Shown here piece after piece: positions 47,809 through 60,299 of a stretch of 64,000 nucleotides of DNA; position 1 is the stretch's first letter, and each line of letters starts with the position of its first letter. A program made the position numbers and the translations under genes. The notes beneath the pieces were generated by a model. The model had not been told where the DNA came from. It ran no database searches and was given only the letters and a program-made list of their open reading frames with translations. Source of the DNA: Typha latifolia (taxonomy: Eukaryota; Streptophyta; Magnoliopsida; Poales; Typhaceae); assembly GCA_019914945.1 (NCBI GenBank), contig CM034103.1, forward strand, positions 4,154,001 to 4,218,000, in the 5' to 3' direction.

Positions 47809-49245
47809 TGTTAAACCTAATACTTAGCTATCCTAAGTTGCATTAAGCAATCTAGTAGTCGTCTTTACTATGATCCTTAATGCTTACCCTGCTTTCCTAA
47901 TTTGGTTACACCAATCCATAGTTAGTCTTTCCTATTCATGTAACAAATCTCTTTAACTATGAGATTAGTTTATACTATACTTAGTGTATCAATATTGATC
48001 AATGAGATTAGAAAAGGAATTCTCTCGATTATCGTTTTCTACATGGTATCAAACTAGGTCATTTAACATTTTGTTTTCGCCTCTCTTCATTCTATTACCT
48101 TCGTTTGTCTCCTTTCTTATTATTTAATGGCTATCTCACCTAATTCCTCCCTCACTTCCTCTTCACATGATGAAGTTGCTAGCGGCATTAACAAAGAAGT
48201 AATCAATGCAAGATCCAACTCAACAACCCGTTATTGCGTCGAATGAGCTAAAGATGGCTAACATGAAGAGAAGGGAAAAAGGTCATCACTGAGCCTGGCA
48301 TGATCTTTTCAACTCCGATGAGCATCAAGTCCTAGCTATTTGTCAAAGATGGTACTCTCCTCCTGGATGCATTTGAATATTGTCAATTGGTTGACTCTCT
48401 CTAATATATGACACTCACTTGACTAGACATCTCCTATGCTATGCATCATATTGTCCAATTCATGAGTGCCTCTCACATAAAATTTGGTTGTTGTCAAACG
48501 AATTCTTCATTATTTGAAATTGAATTTGGACTCATCTTTCGTCTCTTCACTAGTGCGCTTCATCTCAACGCATACTCTAATGCTGATTAGGCTAGTTGCC
48601 TAGATACTTGTTAGCTCATGTGTCTTCCCTAGACTCAATTACATCTCCTGATCCTCCAAGAAACAACCACTATCTCTCGAGCGCCAAATTTGAATATTAT
48701 ACTCTCGCCATTAGCTATGTTAAGACCATTTGGCTAGCTCGTGTCCTCTTTAATCTTCCATTTTCAGTAATTAAACACATCACTCTTCATTGTGACAACC
48801 TAAGCCCAATTTACATAGCTTCTCAATCATGTCCTTCTATGCACATATGAAACATATCGGGCTAGATTATCACTTTGTACAAGAGTGTGTCACCTCGGGC
48901 ACTCACTATTTTCTATTTGTTCCTTCATTTAATCATTCAATGGATCTCTTCAACAAAGTATTCACAACCATCTATATTAGCTCTTACATTCCAAACTCAT
49001 CTACCTACGGCCGTCGAGTTTATGGGGGAGTGTTAAACCTAACATCTAGCTATCCTTAGTTGTGTTAACCAATCTAGTAGTTATCTTTCCCACCATCCTT
49101 ATAGTAGTACTTTCTTAGTTTGGTTGCACTAATTACGTTGTTACTTTCTTAGTTTGGTTGCTCTAATTACGTTGTTAGCCTTTCCTATTTCTATAACAAA
49201 TCCCTTTTACTATAGAATTATTTTATCATAACTAAACTATTATAA
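47809..49245 (+). mobile_element. Internally deleted Ty1/copia element with both LTRs
   Basis: The 5' LTR, 47809-48043, starts TGTTAAACCTAATA and ends TCTACA. It is followed by TGGTATCAAACTAGG (48044), a good initiator-tRNA-Met-type primer-binding site. The 3' LTR starts at 49031 (TGTTAAACCTAACATCTAG) right after the polypurine tract GGGGGAG and runs to about 49245. Inside, a gag-like start (MAISPNSSLTSSS at 48127) is followed after a large deletion by the copia RNase H region: LSSAKFEYYTLAISYVKTIW, LHCDNLSPIYIAS, and a KHIGLDYHFV segment (48690-48900). The order matches a copia element of roughly 1.4 kb that lost most of gag-pol. The two LTRs have clearly diverged, so it is old. Confidence 0.88.
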
Positions 49246-50590
49246 CATTTATATGGGTACAACGTTAATGGAAATTTGATTTTATAAAAAAGCACTCTAC
49301 TCATAATACATATTTGATTTTATTAAATTTCCTTCTACCCATTAGAGAAGTGGTGGTGGGTAGCGCATTCACACGCGAAATAGTAAAATTTTATTCTAAT
49401 ATAAACTTTCGTATACTAGCATAGCAAGAAAACAATCACTTATCTCAATACTAATATAGTAATACCTACTTATCTTTTCTCTCCTCTTTTATTTAATATT
49501 TTTATATTTACTAATTACTATTAACCTTTGAAAAGATATCACTTTAATCAACTTTTATTATAGTCACTCGTTCTCTCTCGTTCCTCTTTATTTTTTTTTT
49601 CTCTCATCTTCTCATCTATATCTTATAAAGAGTATTTTAATTATTTGTTAAACTATAATTTTAACTTTATATCACATCAAGTGTAATTACTACACACTAC
49701 ACTAGTTAACAAAAAAACACAGTAGTAACTTCTACTAGAATTAAAATTTAGCATAATTATAATAATATTAAATTAAAATGAGATTTTAATTTACAGAAAG
49801 ACTTCTCAAAATTATAGTAGACCATCTACTCCAATGATACATGTTCATATATAGTTTATTCTAATTCTCAATCTATATTAGAAAAATATATATAAATCCA
49901 AAAAAGTTAGCAAAAGGCTTAGAAGGTTGCGTTTAAAGTGAGAGTCCACGGAAAAAAAATATTGAAGATGGCGTTAACCAAAAAAAAATAAAATAAGACA
50001 CTATGAATATTTTGCAATGATAATAATAATCACCTCATTAATTCCAAAATACAAATATAATGTATCAATACAATTGACAACTCACAACATTAGATACAAT
50101 AATATATAATATAAAAAGAAAATGATAATAAATATCAAAACTCGATTTTGATGTAAATATTAGAATAATCTTAGGTCACTAGAGCTAATGAGATAGAATT
50201 CAGTTAATTAAAAAGACTTATATTATATGAGGGCACCTAATTCGAATCTTAATAGCATCGATATTTAGTGGGATACTATTAAATTTTCACTTCTCTTAAA
50301 CTGAATTACTCTCATGATTTTATATCTTATGAATATTTGCAAATTTTACTATGCGACAAAGTATAGACTTTTTTCAATAGGAATTGGCAATATAACTTAA
50401 ATAATTGAGTATATTATAAATTCATATATGAAAAGTTTCAAAAATCTGAAATTAACTTGCGCACTCTAAAATTAGTTAAAAGGACTATATATATATATAT
50501 ATATAAATTATTTATGTACATTATGGATCCGCTAAAGTGGTAGATGAATCATTTTCATTATAAGTCAAGAGGAATCACTTTTCATGTTAG
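49246..50590. other. AT-rich spacer
   Basis: No coding domain or repeat with clear borders was recognised. A short (AT)n run lies near 50488-50504. Confidence 0.45.
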
Positions 50591-50598
50591 CTAAATTA

Positions 50599-50732
50599 CA
50601 TTGAGAGCCACTCAATTATAACTTAGTATTCCTTATATTATTGAAAGAAAAAAATCCAATTGACCAATAGTGGATCTTTTTTTTCTTCAACAATATAAGG
50701 AATACTAAGTTATAATTGAGTGGGTTTCAATG
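50599..50732. repeat. Near-perfect hairpin (foldback MITE-like), arms about 55 bp
   Basis: The left arm, 50599-50653, begins CATTGAGAGCCACTCAATTA and ends in an A-rich run. The right arm, 50676-50732, is its reverse complement with a handful of mismatches (ATAAGGAATACTAAGTTATA is exactly matched). The loop is about 20 bases. It could be a small foldback transposon. Similar structures can produce 24-nt siRNAs or miRNA-like hairpins, but nothing here proves transcription. Confidence 0.85.
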
Positions 50733-51870
50733 TCAATAAATTAATGAAACGGTCTACTACGGAACTCCTTTCGAAAAAAAGAAGAAAAAAAAAATATACA
50801 ACCCTTCTATTGGCCTACAATTTGTCTTTTTTTAAATTGATATATGAGTCAACCAAATTTTCATACTCATTTGTGCTGAAAGTACTTTTTATCTTTCTCC
50901 TAAACTCTCTTCCTCTACCTTTCCTCTTCTTCCAATAATTTTCCTTCCTAATAGTTATTATTCCTCTATATCTGAATCTCCTTCCTACTCTCAACTTTAC
51001 TCTTCTTTTCTATCCTCAAATCTCTATCTCTCTTAATTTTATGACCAATCCCAAATTCTCTGGCACTATTTCTTTGAATTTCTCTGTTCATGTTTCTCAG
51101 TCTATCTCTCCCTCCCAATCTCTATCAAACTCGGTCACCTATTTTAAAAGAAAAAAGGAAAATGTATTGATATACCTACCTATTACAAGAATCTAAAATT
51201 CTAAACTCCTATCATTGTTGGCAAACTAATTGGCTTGTTAGTAGATATAAGTAACTTACCAATTATTAAAATTGCTAGTTCAAATTTTAATGTGCCGTGA
51301 AAAATAAATGAAGAATCTCATCGTTCTACGTGAAAACGAGTAAAAATTTATGAGGTCAAAATATAACTATTCCTATTTTTTTATATATTCTATGTGCATT
51401 AATATGCCTTCAATTCCACTTTACTTCAGTCCTAATTAATCTTTAGGTGAGTTGATCATCAAATAGAATAAACCTAGTGTATGTTTCACTTTGCTTCAGT
51501 CCCAAACTAAGGCATCAAAAGAAGTACTTGGGGGTCTAATCGAATAAATTATTTCCACAAACTTTCGGTAATCAATATTAATCTTCCATTCCTTTGCTTG
51601 CTTTACACAACGCACGAATTCCTATGGAGATTAGATTAGAAGGTGAAATATGTAGTGATGGCCCAAATCTCTTTGGCTTGGCCTGGCCCAGATCCAGAAT
51701 GGGACTAGGGGTGTAAATTGTAATCGAGTAGAGCTTGACCGAACAAAGTTAATTTCAAGCTTTAATGAAAATTAATTTCATTAATACCATACCATAGGTA
51801 TGCATAATTTCACCATAGTATAAAGTTTGCATTTTAGAAGAGAATCATGAATAGGAATGAGAACAATTAA
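50733..51870. other. AT-rich spacer with a lone hAT-type end
   Basis: No gene. At about 51707 the words TAGGGGTGTAAATTGTAATC look like one end of a hAT element, but no partner end was found. A pyrimidine-rich stretch covers about 50880-51120. Confidence 0.4.
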
Positions 51871-51873
51871 ATA

Positions 51874-52118
51874 GTCGGATAATTAACTTTTCACCTTTCT
51901 AAACTATTGTTTTTTTCACAAAGGCATTTTAAACTATTTTTTAGTACATAATGATCCCCTAAATTATTAAGAAAATTTTATTATGAGATAATTTTTGGAT
52001 AGAAACACATAAGAGAAACTTATCGGAAGAAGTGGGATGAGATATTTTTATTATTCGGTAGAGTCATTGTGCACCAAAAAATGATGATAGTTTAGTGGGT
52101 AGAAATAAAATTATCCCT
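51874..52118. mobile_element. Small MITE-like element, copy 2
   Basis: Starts GGATAATTAACTTTTCACC and ends GGTAGAAATAAAATTATCC, inverted to each other. Internal text (TAAACTATT near 51900 and 51930, AGTACATAATGATCCCCTAA, GAGTCATTGTGCACC) parallels the copy at 36554-36797. No coding content. Confidence 0.7.
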
Positions 52119-53384
52119 TAAATAATATCTAATTCTATTAAATTTTGTGTCTAAGTTTTCCTCGTCTACTACTCTACTTGGACTCAATCTAAAGGTAGTG
52201 CCATCAATGGAAATATGCAAACAAAATTCATTGGAAGGAAACTTAAAATGGGTCTGTAAATAGGTGAAGAAAAGCTGAATACAACACTTGAGAAATGCCA
52301 AAATATGAGTAGCATAATTGGGCCACCCTTCCATAGAACTGAACTAATGCAAAGCTTTTTCATGGACAAACTTTTTCTATTTTCATAAACAGGCTTCTTT
52401 TGTTTCTATGGTGCAAAGAAATCAAGACAAAACGAACATATTTTAAGTTTTAGCTTGCAGTTTTCATAACCTCGTTTAGACAAAGTCACTGGCATCTGGA
52501 TGTCACTCAAAGAGTACTCTTATGACAGCAAAAGAAACTTTAGGTTCTAAAACGGTCTCGGAGGTTTTTATTATTTTTTTATTCCCTTATTATGAAACTC
52601 AGGTATTTTCCATCTTTTTTTTTTTAAGAAATTAAGGTCGGAGGGTGGAGCAGCCGTGTGCAATCGAGAACTCAAAATATTTAGTCCCAATTTAGAGAGT
52701 TTTCTAGTTCACTCACAAAGCAAAGCATATTTATTGAACTATGATGAGCATTTTTCTGAATACTTGAGCTTCAACCGAGGATAATAGAAGTATGGAGGAG
52801 CTAAATCATCCATCTATCACTATCAACCCATTATGTTTGAGGAGTTGATCCAGAAGCATAGTGCTTATCAAATAGAGGTCTTTTACTTCACAAAAATAGT
52901 TAATCATACAGTTATTTTGCTTAATCACCGTCCACATATTTTGGTTCCTTTTTTCGACTTTGACTTATACTTTTCATATCTCTAAACTTAATTGGTGTTG
53001 GAATTCTATCTCTGACTGCATTGGTTACATTTAGTGAACTAATTTCCACATACCTACGTTTCTTTAAGGATAGAAACAGGGTTGGGTGAATCAACCACAC
53101 ATAGTAATTTATTTGTTGTTTGAAGTGTAGAAATCTTTCACCAAGTCTTTTAGCATACTTGCACCAAACCGGCAAACACTAGCTTGTGACTAAAATGCTT
53201 AGATTTCTTCCGGACCAAAGATGCTGATGGCTTGACTTAGAGAGAATGGCTCAATATATAGAAGTAGTAGTAGTAGTAGTAGTGAATAATATTCTAAAGA
53301 AAAATCCTTTTAATTTAATCGCTGATATCCTACATAAGAGGTTGATAATAAACTATTTAAATTGAATTTAGAAATTGACTCAAA
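52119..53384. other. AT-rich spacer
   Basis: Short minus-strand frames (52092-52369, 52921-53175) have no recognisable domain. A (AGT)n run lies at about 53264-53282. Nothing else seen. Confidence 0.4.
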
Positions 53385-55720
53385 GGACATTCAATGTGTA
53401 TGACCTGTTCAAGCATCATGTCCTTATTATCAGGCATTGGCGAGTTGATTCGTAATTCCTTTGTTGGGAATTAGGAATTAGGAATTTAGATTTGATGCAA
53501 CCGTGGACTGACGCAATTTAGATTTGAATTCCTAATTTCCTTTGGGAATCTCACTTGCTTACGATGTAGATGTCTATCAATTTCAATGAAAATAAATTTG
53601 ATCCCGAAATTTCTTTGCCGACTGTTTCAATCTGACTACATTCGACGTTGTGATCTTATTAAATAATTGTCACGTCATTAGCTAATTAATCCCTACACGG
53701 TTTGTAGAAGATGTCACAAAAGACAACCAAATACTTGAAACACTAATTTTGATGTGAATGTGGGTAAGAAAGAGATAAAAGAAAACATTATAGATGAATA
53801 TATATATATATATATATATATAATTTACATCCTGTGTTTTACTTTTTTAATTATTAACAGCTTATTATATGAGTATTTATTATTTCTCTATGCATTTTAT
53901 GTTTATTTTTTATTTTATTGAGAGAGAGAAAGTCTGTAAGCAAGATATTTTATTTATACAAGGCTAGATAAAAAGTGAATTTACACAAAATAGAGAAAAA
54001 AAAAATTAAGGAAGTTGCTCCTCCAGATCCGAAGAGCCTAGACCATAGCCGATTTAGTGATGGCTCCTAGTCTCATTGGTGATGGAAAGGAAGAGTGTAG
54101 TGGTGACGGAATGTGGGGGAGTGACAGTAGTGAAGAGGGAGTGGCATTGTCATAGGGGAGGCGGCAATAGATGGAAGAGGAGGATGATGTCCTAGGGGAG
54201 GAAGCAACCAAGGGAAGGGGAGCGGTGACCTCTACGACTTAGGAAACGATGACCTCGACAATGCAAGAAACAACAACCTGGCAATGCAGTGAGCAGCAAC
54301 GATGAAGAAAGGAGAGAGGAAGAGAATGAGAAATTGCAAAATGAGAGAAAGGAGGAAGAGAAGAGAGAAAGAAATGAAAAATCATCACAAGGGAGAAGGA
54401 AATACCTCTCCCCTCCTCCAAGCCAAAGACACTGAGGAGGATAGAGGGTAGAGACCATTTGTATGATTAGCACTGATGGAGAGAACCAAGGGTGATGGTA
54501 AAATATTTTTCTCCCGAAACCCTATTAGAGAAGGTCTCTACTATCAATCTTATGCATATAATGTTTATTGCCTCAAGATACACTATATTACCAAAGTGAA
54601 TTAACTTTAGTTATACATTTTCCTGTTCAAAGAGAACTACGGTGATATCAGTATTTACATTATAGGCTTAACCCTCACTCTCCCCCTCTAGCAAAATCAG
54701 TCTTCCTCAAACATTGCCCTCGCCCCTTACTGGGCAAAGTGTGGGCTATTATGGTTGGCTTGACTGAGCTCTCCAAGTTTCCTTCAAGAAATGAGTTGTG
54801 GCTCTTTAGCGATAGCTAGTTATCTGTTAGCTAGATCAGCGACCATGTGGCTAATTCTGATAAGATAATCCATCATATAGTGTTTGTTTGTAAACACCTG
54901 CTCTCTAAGTACTCTAAGATTAAACTAGGGCTTAGTAGCAGGTGAAACAACTTCCTTGTGCATAACCTGGCTCAGCATGCCGTTCGTCGAAGGTCTTCTG
55001 ACCATTGGTCGGGTGAGCAGCTAAACGCCATCTATAATTCTACCTAACTTTATGACAGTGGTCTATTTACCTTCTTTACAATAATAAATAAGAAGAAGAA
55101 GAGAGAAAGAGTAGAGCACCGTAGAGTTGACTGAATGGACATTCAATGTGTAAGATCTGTTCAAGCTTCATGTCCTTATAAGGAATGGCGAATTGATGGA
55201 GTACTTTGCATTTCTTAATTCTCATGGGATCCATAATCTCATATGGCGTAACAGTCGATTGATACATTTAGATTTAAAATTCTTAATTCCTTGGGAATCT
55301 CACATGCTTTAGGATGTAGATGTCTATGATGGAGAACACAATACTAATTTCAATGAAAATAAAGCTAATCAAAATTTCCCTCTGTCGACTTCTTCCATCT
55401 CACTACGTGCGACGTTGTGATCTTATTAAATATCGTCACGTCATTGATTAATTAATTCCTACGCGGTTTGTAGAAGATGTTACAAAGACAACCAAAGACT
55501 TTGAAACACAATCCACTAATTTTGACGTGGATGTGGTTGTGGATATGGATGCCCGAATCAAAATATTAATTAATAAAAAAAAATTAATGTACACTTATTT
55601 TGCTTTTATATTTTATTATATAAGTATTTATCATTTAACTTCTGTATTCTATATTTATCGCCTCATAAATGCACTATATCACGGAGATGAATTAATCTGA
55701 GTTACTTATTTTTCTGCTTC
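53385..55720. repeat. Diverged direct duplication split by an insertion
   Basis: Copy 1 (53385 to about 53910, continuing at about 54545-54640) and copy 2 (about 55134-55720) share long collinear text: GGACATTCAATGTGTA, TCATGTCCTTAT, TGGGAATCTCAC.TGCTT, GACGTTGTGATCTTATTAAA and CGGTTTGTAGAAGATGT. The interval 53910-54545 is absent from copy 2, so it is an insertion. The spacer 54640-55133 contains CTCACTCTCCCCCTCTAG (about 54672), a reversed polypurine tract, so the duplicated blocks may be old LTRs of one copia-type element on the minus strand. Confidence 0.7.
53910..54545 (-). mobile_element. Insertion in copy 1, solo-LTR-like
   Basis: Flanked by ATGTTTATT on both sides (about 53900 and about 54560), consistent with a target duplication. 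On the minus strand it ends with CTTGTATAAATAAAATATCT, CTTGCTTACAG and CTCTCTCAATAAAAT, a TATA box and polyadenylation-like layout seen in LTRs. The body (54020-54440) is G/A-rich low-complexity sequence with no domain. Classification is an inference. Confidence 0.5.
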
Positions 55721-57900
55721 AAAAATATATTCGAAGAGAGTAAAGAATCATAAAGTTAGTTGCCAGAGAAAACCAGCACCAAAATCAAAATACGAAAAGA
55801 ATTAGTATTCTTTTTTCTATTTCAAAATGATAAAAATCAAAATAGGGGAATTTTTTTAAATTTCCCAAAGAAAAAAAATGGAGTGGGAATCTAAATATGG
55901 TGATTGAAAAAGAGTTGCCATATTGCCAGTTTAACACTGAATATGTGACATAGAACAATTAATTAAGGCTTGTACTCCAGCTAGAAGGAGATAGATTCTT
56001 CCCATCCTTTCCTAGCAGATGATATTTATTTATATAAATTATTATGTCTATCATGATTCATGAAGCCAAGTACTACTACAACACACTTCACACTGAAGTG
56101 AAGAGTTCAAAGATTAGTTGGTGTAGTATGATAATTATAAATGGGGAACAGTTTGCTGTTGGAGATGGACATAAATTATGAGCTTGTTTTAGGCCCACAA
56201 GCATGCCATATGTTTCAGTCTTACAAGACGAGGTGTTATACTTTTCATCTAAAAATTTGGGCTCTTGAATAAAAAAGAAGAAGATGATGCCAAGTTAGTT
56301 CGGTGGCACATCAACCTTTGATGCATTCATGGAACCATTTGGCAGAAGTAGCAGATTAATTTACTACAAACGTTAATAATATATATCATGAAATTTGATG
56401 CCATAATAATTGTGTAAATCTAATTTGAGAATAGTATGGATAGTTTAGTCATTTAGTAACTTACAATATAATATGTAAGCATTAATGAATCACATTGATT
56501 TCAATATTTGCACCGTTACTTTTGGTCCGCGGTCGGTGAAATTGATCTAAACCAAAAGGAGAATTACATGTACAATATATGATTATTCTTGAAATTAAAA
56601 ATTAGAGAAATTTTATTTCGCTCCTCCACTGTAGTTTGGGTTTGGTAGAAATTTAAGTTATGTGGAAATTTAATTGTAGCTTTGGCCAATTTTTATTCAG
56701 AGATAATAGTGAGGGTCTCTCTTTTCAAAACTCTTCTTAATTATATCAAAACTAACAGTTATGAGGTAAATAAAAGCTAGACCTAATTAACTTAACCACA
56801 GAGGAGTAAAAAGATTTTTTTTCTGTTTACACTGACAAGGGCAGTGTGACAAAAAGTTAATTGTATTACCACCAATAATTAATGCAGGGTTTAGACATTT
56901 TTACGAATTTAATTTGATGAGAAATTGATGAAAGAAAGATGAAAGAATATGTGATCTTGTCTCTTTACGTAGTATGTCATAAATGTGCACCATTTTTTAG
57001 GGACTAATAAAGAGAAGGCCTACATTATGGCTCCATGTCTTTTTATCATCTATATGATGGTCCGGTGGGTAAACTACCAACAAATCTCACGGTTAACAAA
57101 CAAAGTACACCAAAAGGACAAAAAAGAATTGTTAATAAGAATAATCAATGTTTATATATATGGTACATCTACTTATTCACCTATATATACTAGCACAAAA
57201 TAATATCTAACTTTGGCCAGGAATTCTCAAGATATACTAAGAAAACAGTAAAAGGAAACTTGAATATGAAGGAGTTATTATTATTATTATTATTTTTGAA
57301 GAAAAGTGATAACTTAAACAACATTCAAAGTTAAACTAGTATTATGATATGAGCCCCTTAAACAATTTCAGAATAATCTCATTTGAACTCGAAATGGAAG
57401 AATTGTCGCAGTTGTATTGCATGCTAAATATTATATACAAGTATATGTTGTGTAAATATATGTTAAGAAATAATTATATATGTTGAGAAAGATATCTTAA
57501 AAATATCTAATAAGATAATGCTTACACAAAGATTGAATCACAATAACTACAATGGATGTGTATAGAAGGTGATAAAAAATATCTAAAAGTAAACAAGATA
57601 TTTAGAGATAATATATAAATTATTAACACAAGTGACTATGATCCAATAATAACTCTATAATAAGAAGATTTTATGTCGTAAGAGTCACTCTTATTTAATA
57701 AAAGCATCAAAGTTTTTAATTTTCTCATTTTTTTTGTTTGTAAAGAAAATCATCTATAATCCAAAACAAAAATGAAAATAAGAAATCGTAAACCTTAAAA
57801 AAAAAAATCGTAAAATGCATAAATTATTAATCAATATAAAAAAGTAATCTCAAACTCAAAAATTAGATATATATATATATACAAAACATATAGGTATGAA
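55721..57900. other. AT-rich spacer
   Basis: No gene or bounded repeat recognised. A (TTA)n run is at about 57276-57294. The 72-codon frame at 56985-57203 has no family resemblance. Confidence 0.45.
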
Positions 57901-59720
57901 ATATAAATAAATAATTAAACTCCTCCTGGCTAGCATATCCCACTAAGAGATCACTCAATAGCACCATCGCAAAGAAGTGAGAAAATCTTCTTTCCTTACT
58001 CAAACTTGTCTAATTTTCAACCCATTATAAAAAACATATTTAGGTTTTTACACAAATTTACAATGTGGTCTAATGTTCCTTTATTTCCACAATAATGATA
58101 ACTAGGAATACAAATTCTACCATTATATCCATTCTTATATATCTTAGCATTCTTATTACACTTCTCATTATATTTCTTAACATTTGTTTTATAATCAATA
58201 TGAAAAGTATTAATGTAATGATAAGATGATTGAACAAAATAAAAAGAAGAATATACATTACATTGTACTTTCAAAATGATTTTATCATTTATTATTATAT
58301 CCTAGCCCTTCCTTTGTGATACAACAAGTTGTTTCAAATTTTTAGACTTTATAGAAAATTTGTCAAGTGCAATCTTAACATTATATAGCTTATTATTAAG
58401 ACAATTGACCCTTTCAATTAAAGTCTCTTTAAAAACAATTTGCTCATGCATATTAACGTCAAAAAATTTTAATTTTATCTTGTAATGAAGAATTTTTAGA
58501 AATTAAAGAGTTTGAGTTTAAGATAGTGTTATCTAATTTTTCTTGAAACTTTAAATTTTCTTCTATGAGACGCTTCATATCTTTCAACATGTCCGCATGA
58601 TGCTCTGTCATCTTGTCTTTTTCTTCTTTCATCACTTTTCATTTTCTTGCAAGTTTCAGATTAATTATTTATTTTTTGTAGAATTTTTTGTACAACTCAT
58701 TGTAAGCTCTTTGTAATTCTAAATCATCTTCAAAATCTATAATATCTGGATTTTGTTCATTTGTACTCAAATATTTATTAGAAAGTTTAGTAGATAATAA
58801 AATAGTGAAAGCGATATACTTTTTTTTCTATTCAAAGTCGTCATCATCAAAATCATCAGTATCCTCTCAAGTGGCTTATAAAGTCTTGCCCTATCTCTTA
58901 AGCGTGCAAATTTTCGGACTCTACAGAAAATTTGTCAAATCCAATCTTAGCATTTATATAGCTCATTATTAAGATAATTGACCCTTTCAAGTAAAGCTTC
59001 TTCAAGAACAATTTGCTCATGCACATTAATCTTAATTTTATCTCGTAACGAAGAATTTTCAGAAATTAAAGAGTTTTGAGTTTAAGATAGTGTTATCCAA
59101 GGTTTCTTAAAGTTTTAAATTTTCTTCTTTCAGACGCTCCATATCTTTCAACATGTCTACATAATGCTCTATCATTTTGACTTATCTTTTCTTTCATCAC
59201 TTTGCGTTGTCTTGCAAGTTTCAGATTAATCTTTTTTCTCTTATAAAATTCTTTGTACAATTCACTGTAAGCTCTTTGTAATTTTGAATTATCTTCATAA
59301 TCTGTAACATCTGAATCTTATTCATCTACACTCAAATATTTATTAGAAACTTCAATAGATAATAAAAAGAAGTAGTGAAAGCGATATACCTTTTTTTCTC
59401 GATTCAAAGTCGTCATCATCAAAATCATCAGTATCATCTCAAGTGGCTTGCAAAGTCTTGCCCTTTTCCTTAAGACGATTAGGGCATTCATGAGCGATAT
59501 GCCTATAACCTTAGCATTCATAACATTGAATTACTCCACCTTTATAATTGCTTCTAGGTTTTTTTCTTTTACATTTAGGATTTTAAAAAAAAACCTTAAT
59601 CATTTTCATAAGAAGTCTTATCAATTCAATGCCAATATCATTAGCCTCATCATACTCTAGCATACATCCTATCTTTCTAACATAAATTTTTGGATCTATC
59701 TAACATTGGAGATTTATCAA
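57900..59720 (-). pseudogene. Copia-type gag remnant with zinc knuckles and coiled coil
   Basis: On the minus strand near 59530-59480 the reading gives CYEC..YRHIAHECPNRLK (CCHC knuckle), then KGKTLQAT and a DDTDDFDDDDFES acidic stretch, as in copia gag proteins (K.KALQ.TW.D.D...). Lower down, a long lysine/leucine/asparagine-rich helix follows, and at about 58110-58050 there is a second knuckle-like YHYCGNKGTLDHIVNLC. Several stops and frame changes make it inactive. The coiled-coil part is tandemly duplicated (see next entry). Confidence 0.75.
58335..59478. repeat. Tandem duplication, period about 570 bp, inside the copia gag remnant
   Basis: 58335 to about 58904 and 58905 to about 59478 are collinear (GAAAATTTGTCAA, CAATTTGCTCATGCA, TCATATCTTTCAACATGTC / CCATATCTTTCAACATGTC, AAAGTCGTCATCATCAAAAT, AAGTGGCTT.(C/T)AAAGTCTTGCCC). 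The zinc-knuckle exit and acidic stretch therefore occur twice. Copies differ by many substitutions, so the event is not recent. Confidence 0.88.
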
Positions 59721-60299
59721 TATTTTCTCTCAAAAATTCCATCAACTAAAATATATTTCTCTAAGCTAAGAGTACCTGCTCTAATACCAAATAAAAAAAC
59801 TGAAGATCTTATGCGAATATTTAGGTATGCTATGATATTAATTGAAAAACAAAAAAATGCCCTAATGTTATCTATTATATATTATCGATAATAATATGCA
59901 AAAAATAAAGAATGAAACATCAAACACAAAAAAATTTACTTGAAAAAAAAATTCAAACCAGTAAAAATCTACAGATCGAAACCAATCACTAAAACCTATA
60001 ACAGTTAACAAGAAACTTACAAATCACTCACTGATTCCCATCACTCAATCTGTACAAACCTTGCTTGCTAGACCTAGTGGCACACTGCTTCCCGCGATAA
60101 ATTTCATACTACTCTAACCTTCATGACACTATTTAAGTACTTCAATCACACTTTGACTTCAAATTAATCTTCTACTTCAATATTTTTCATCAAATATTTT
60201 GTAACTTGTTTATATGCTTATATAAAAAATTTAGACATATTACATGAATATAAATTATGGTTTGAAATATAATTTATCAATTATATAAATACAAATAAA
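59721..60299. other. Spacer between copia fragments
   Basis: AT-rich. About 59960-60190 has ordinary-complexity sequence without a coding domain. It may be an LTR or leader of the copia element whose gag flanks it, but this is unproven. Confidence 0.35.

Noticed and set aside
54192..54473. 93-codon minus-strand frame
   Set aside because: Low-complexity Ser/Phe/Leu-rich translation of the purine-rich insertion, no domain.
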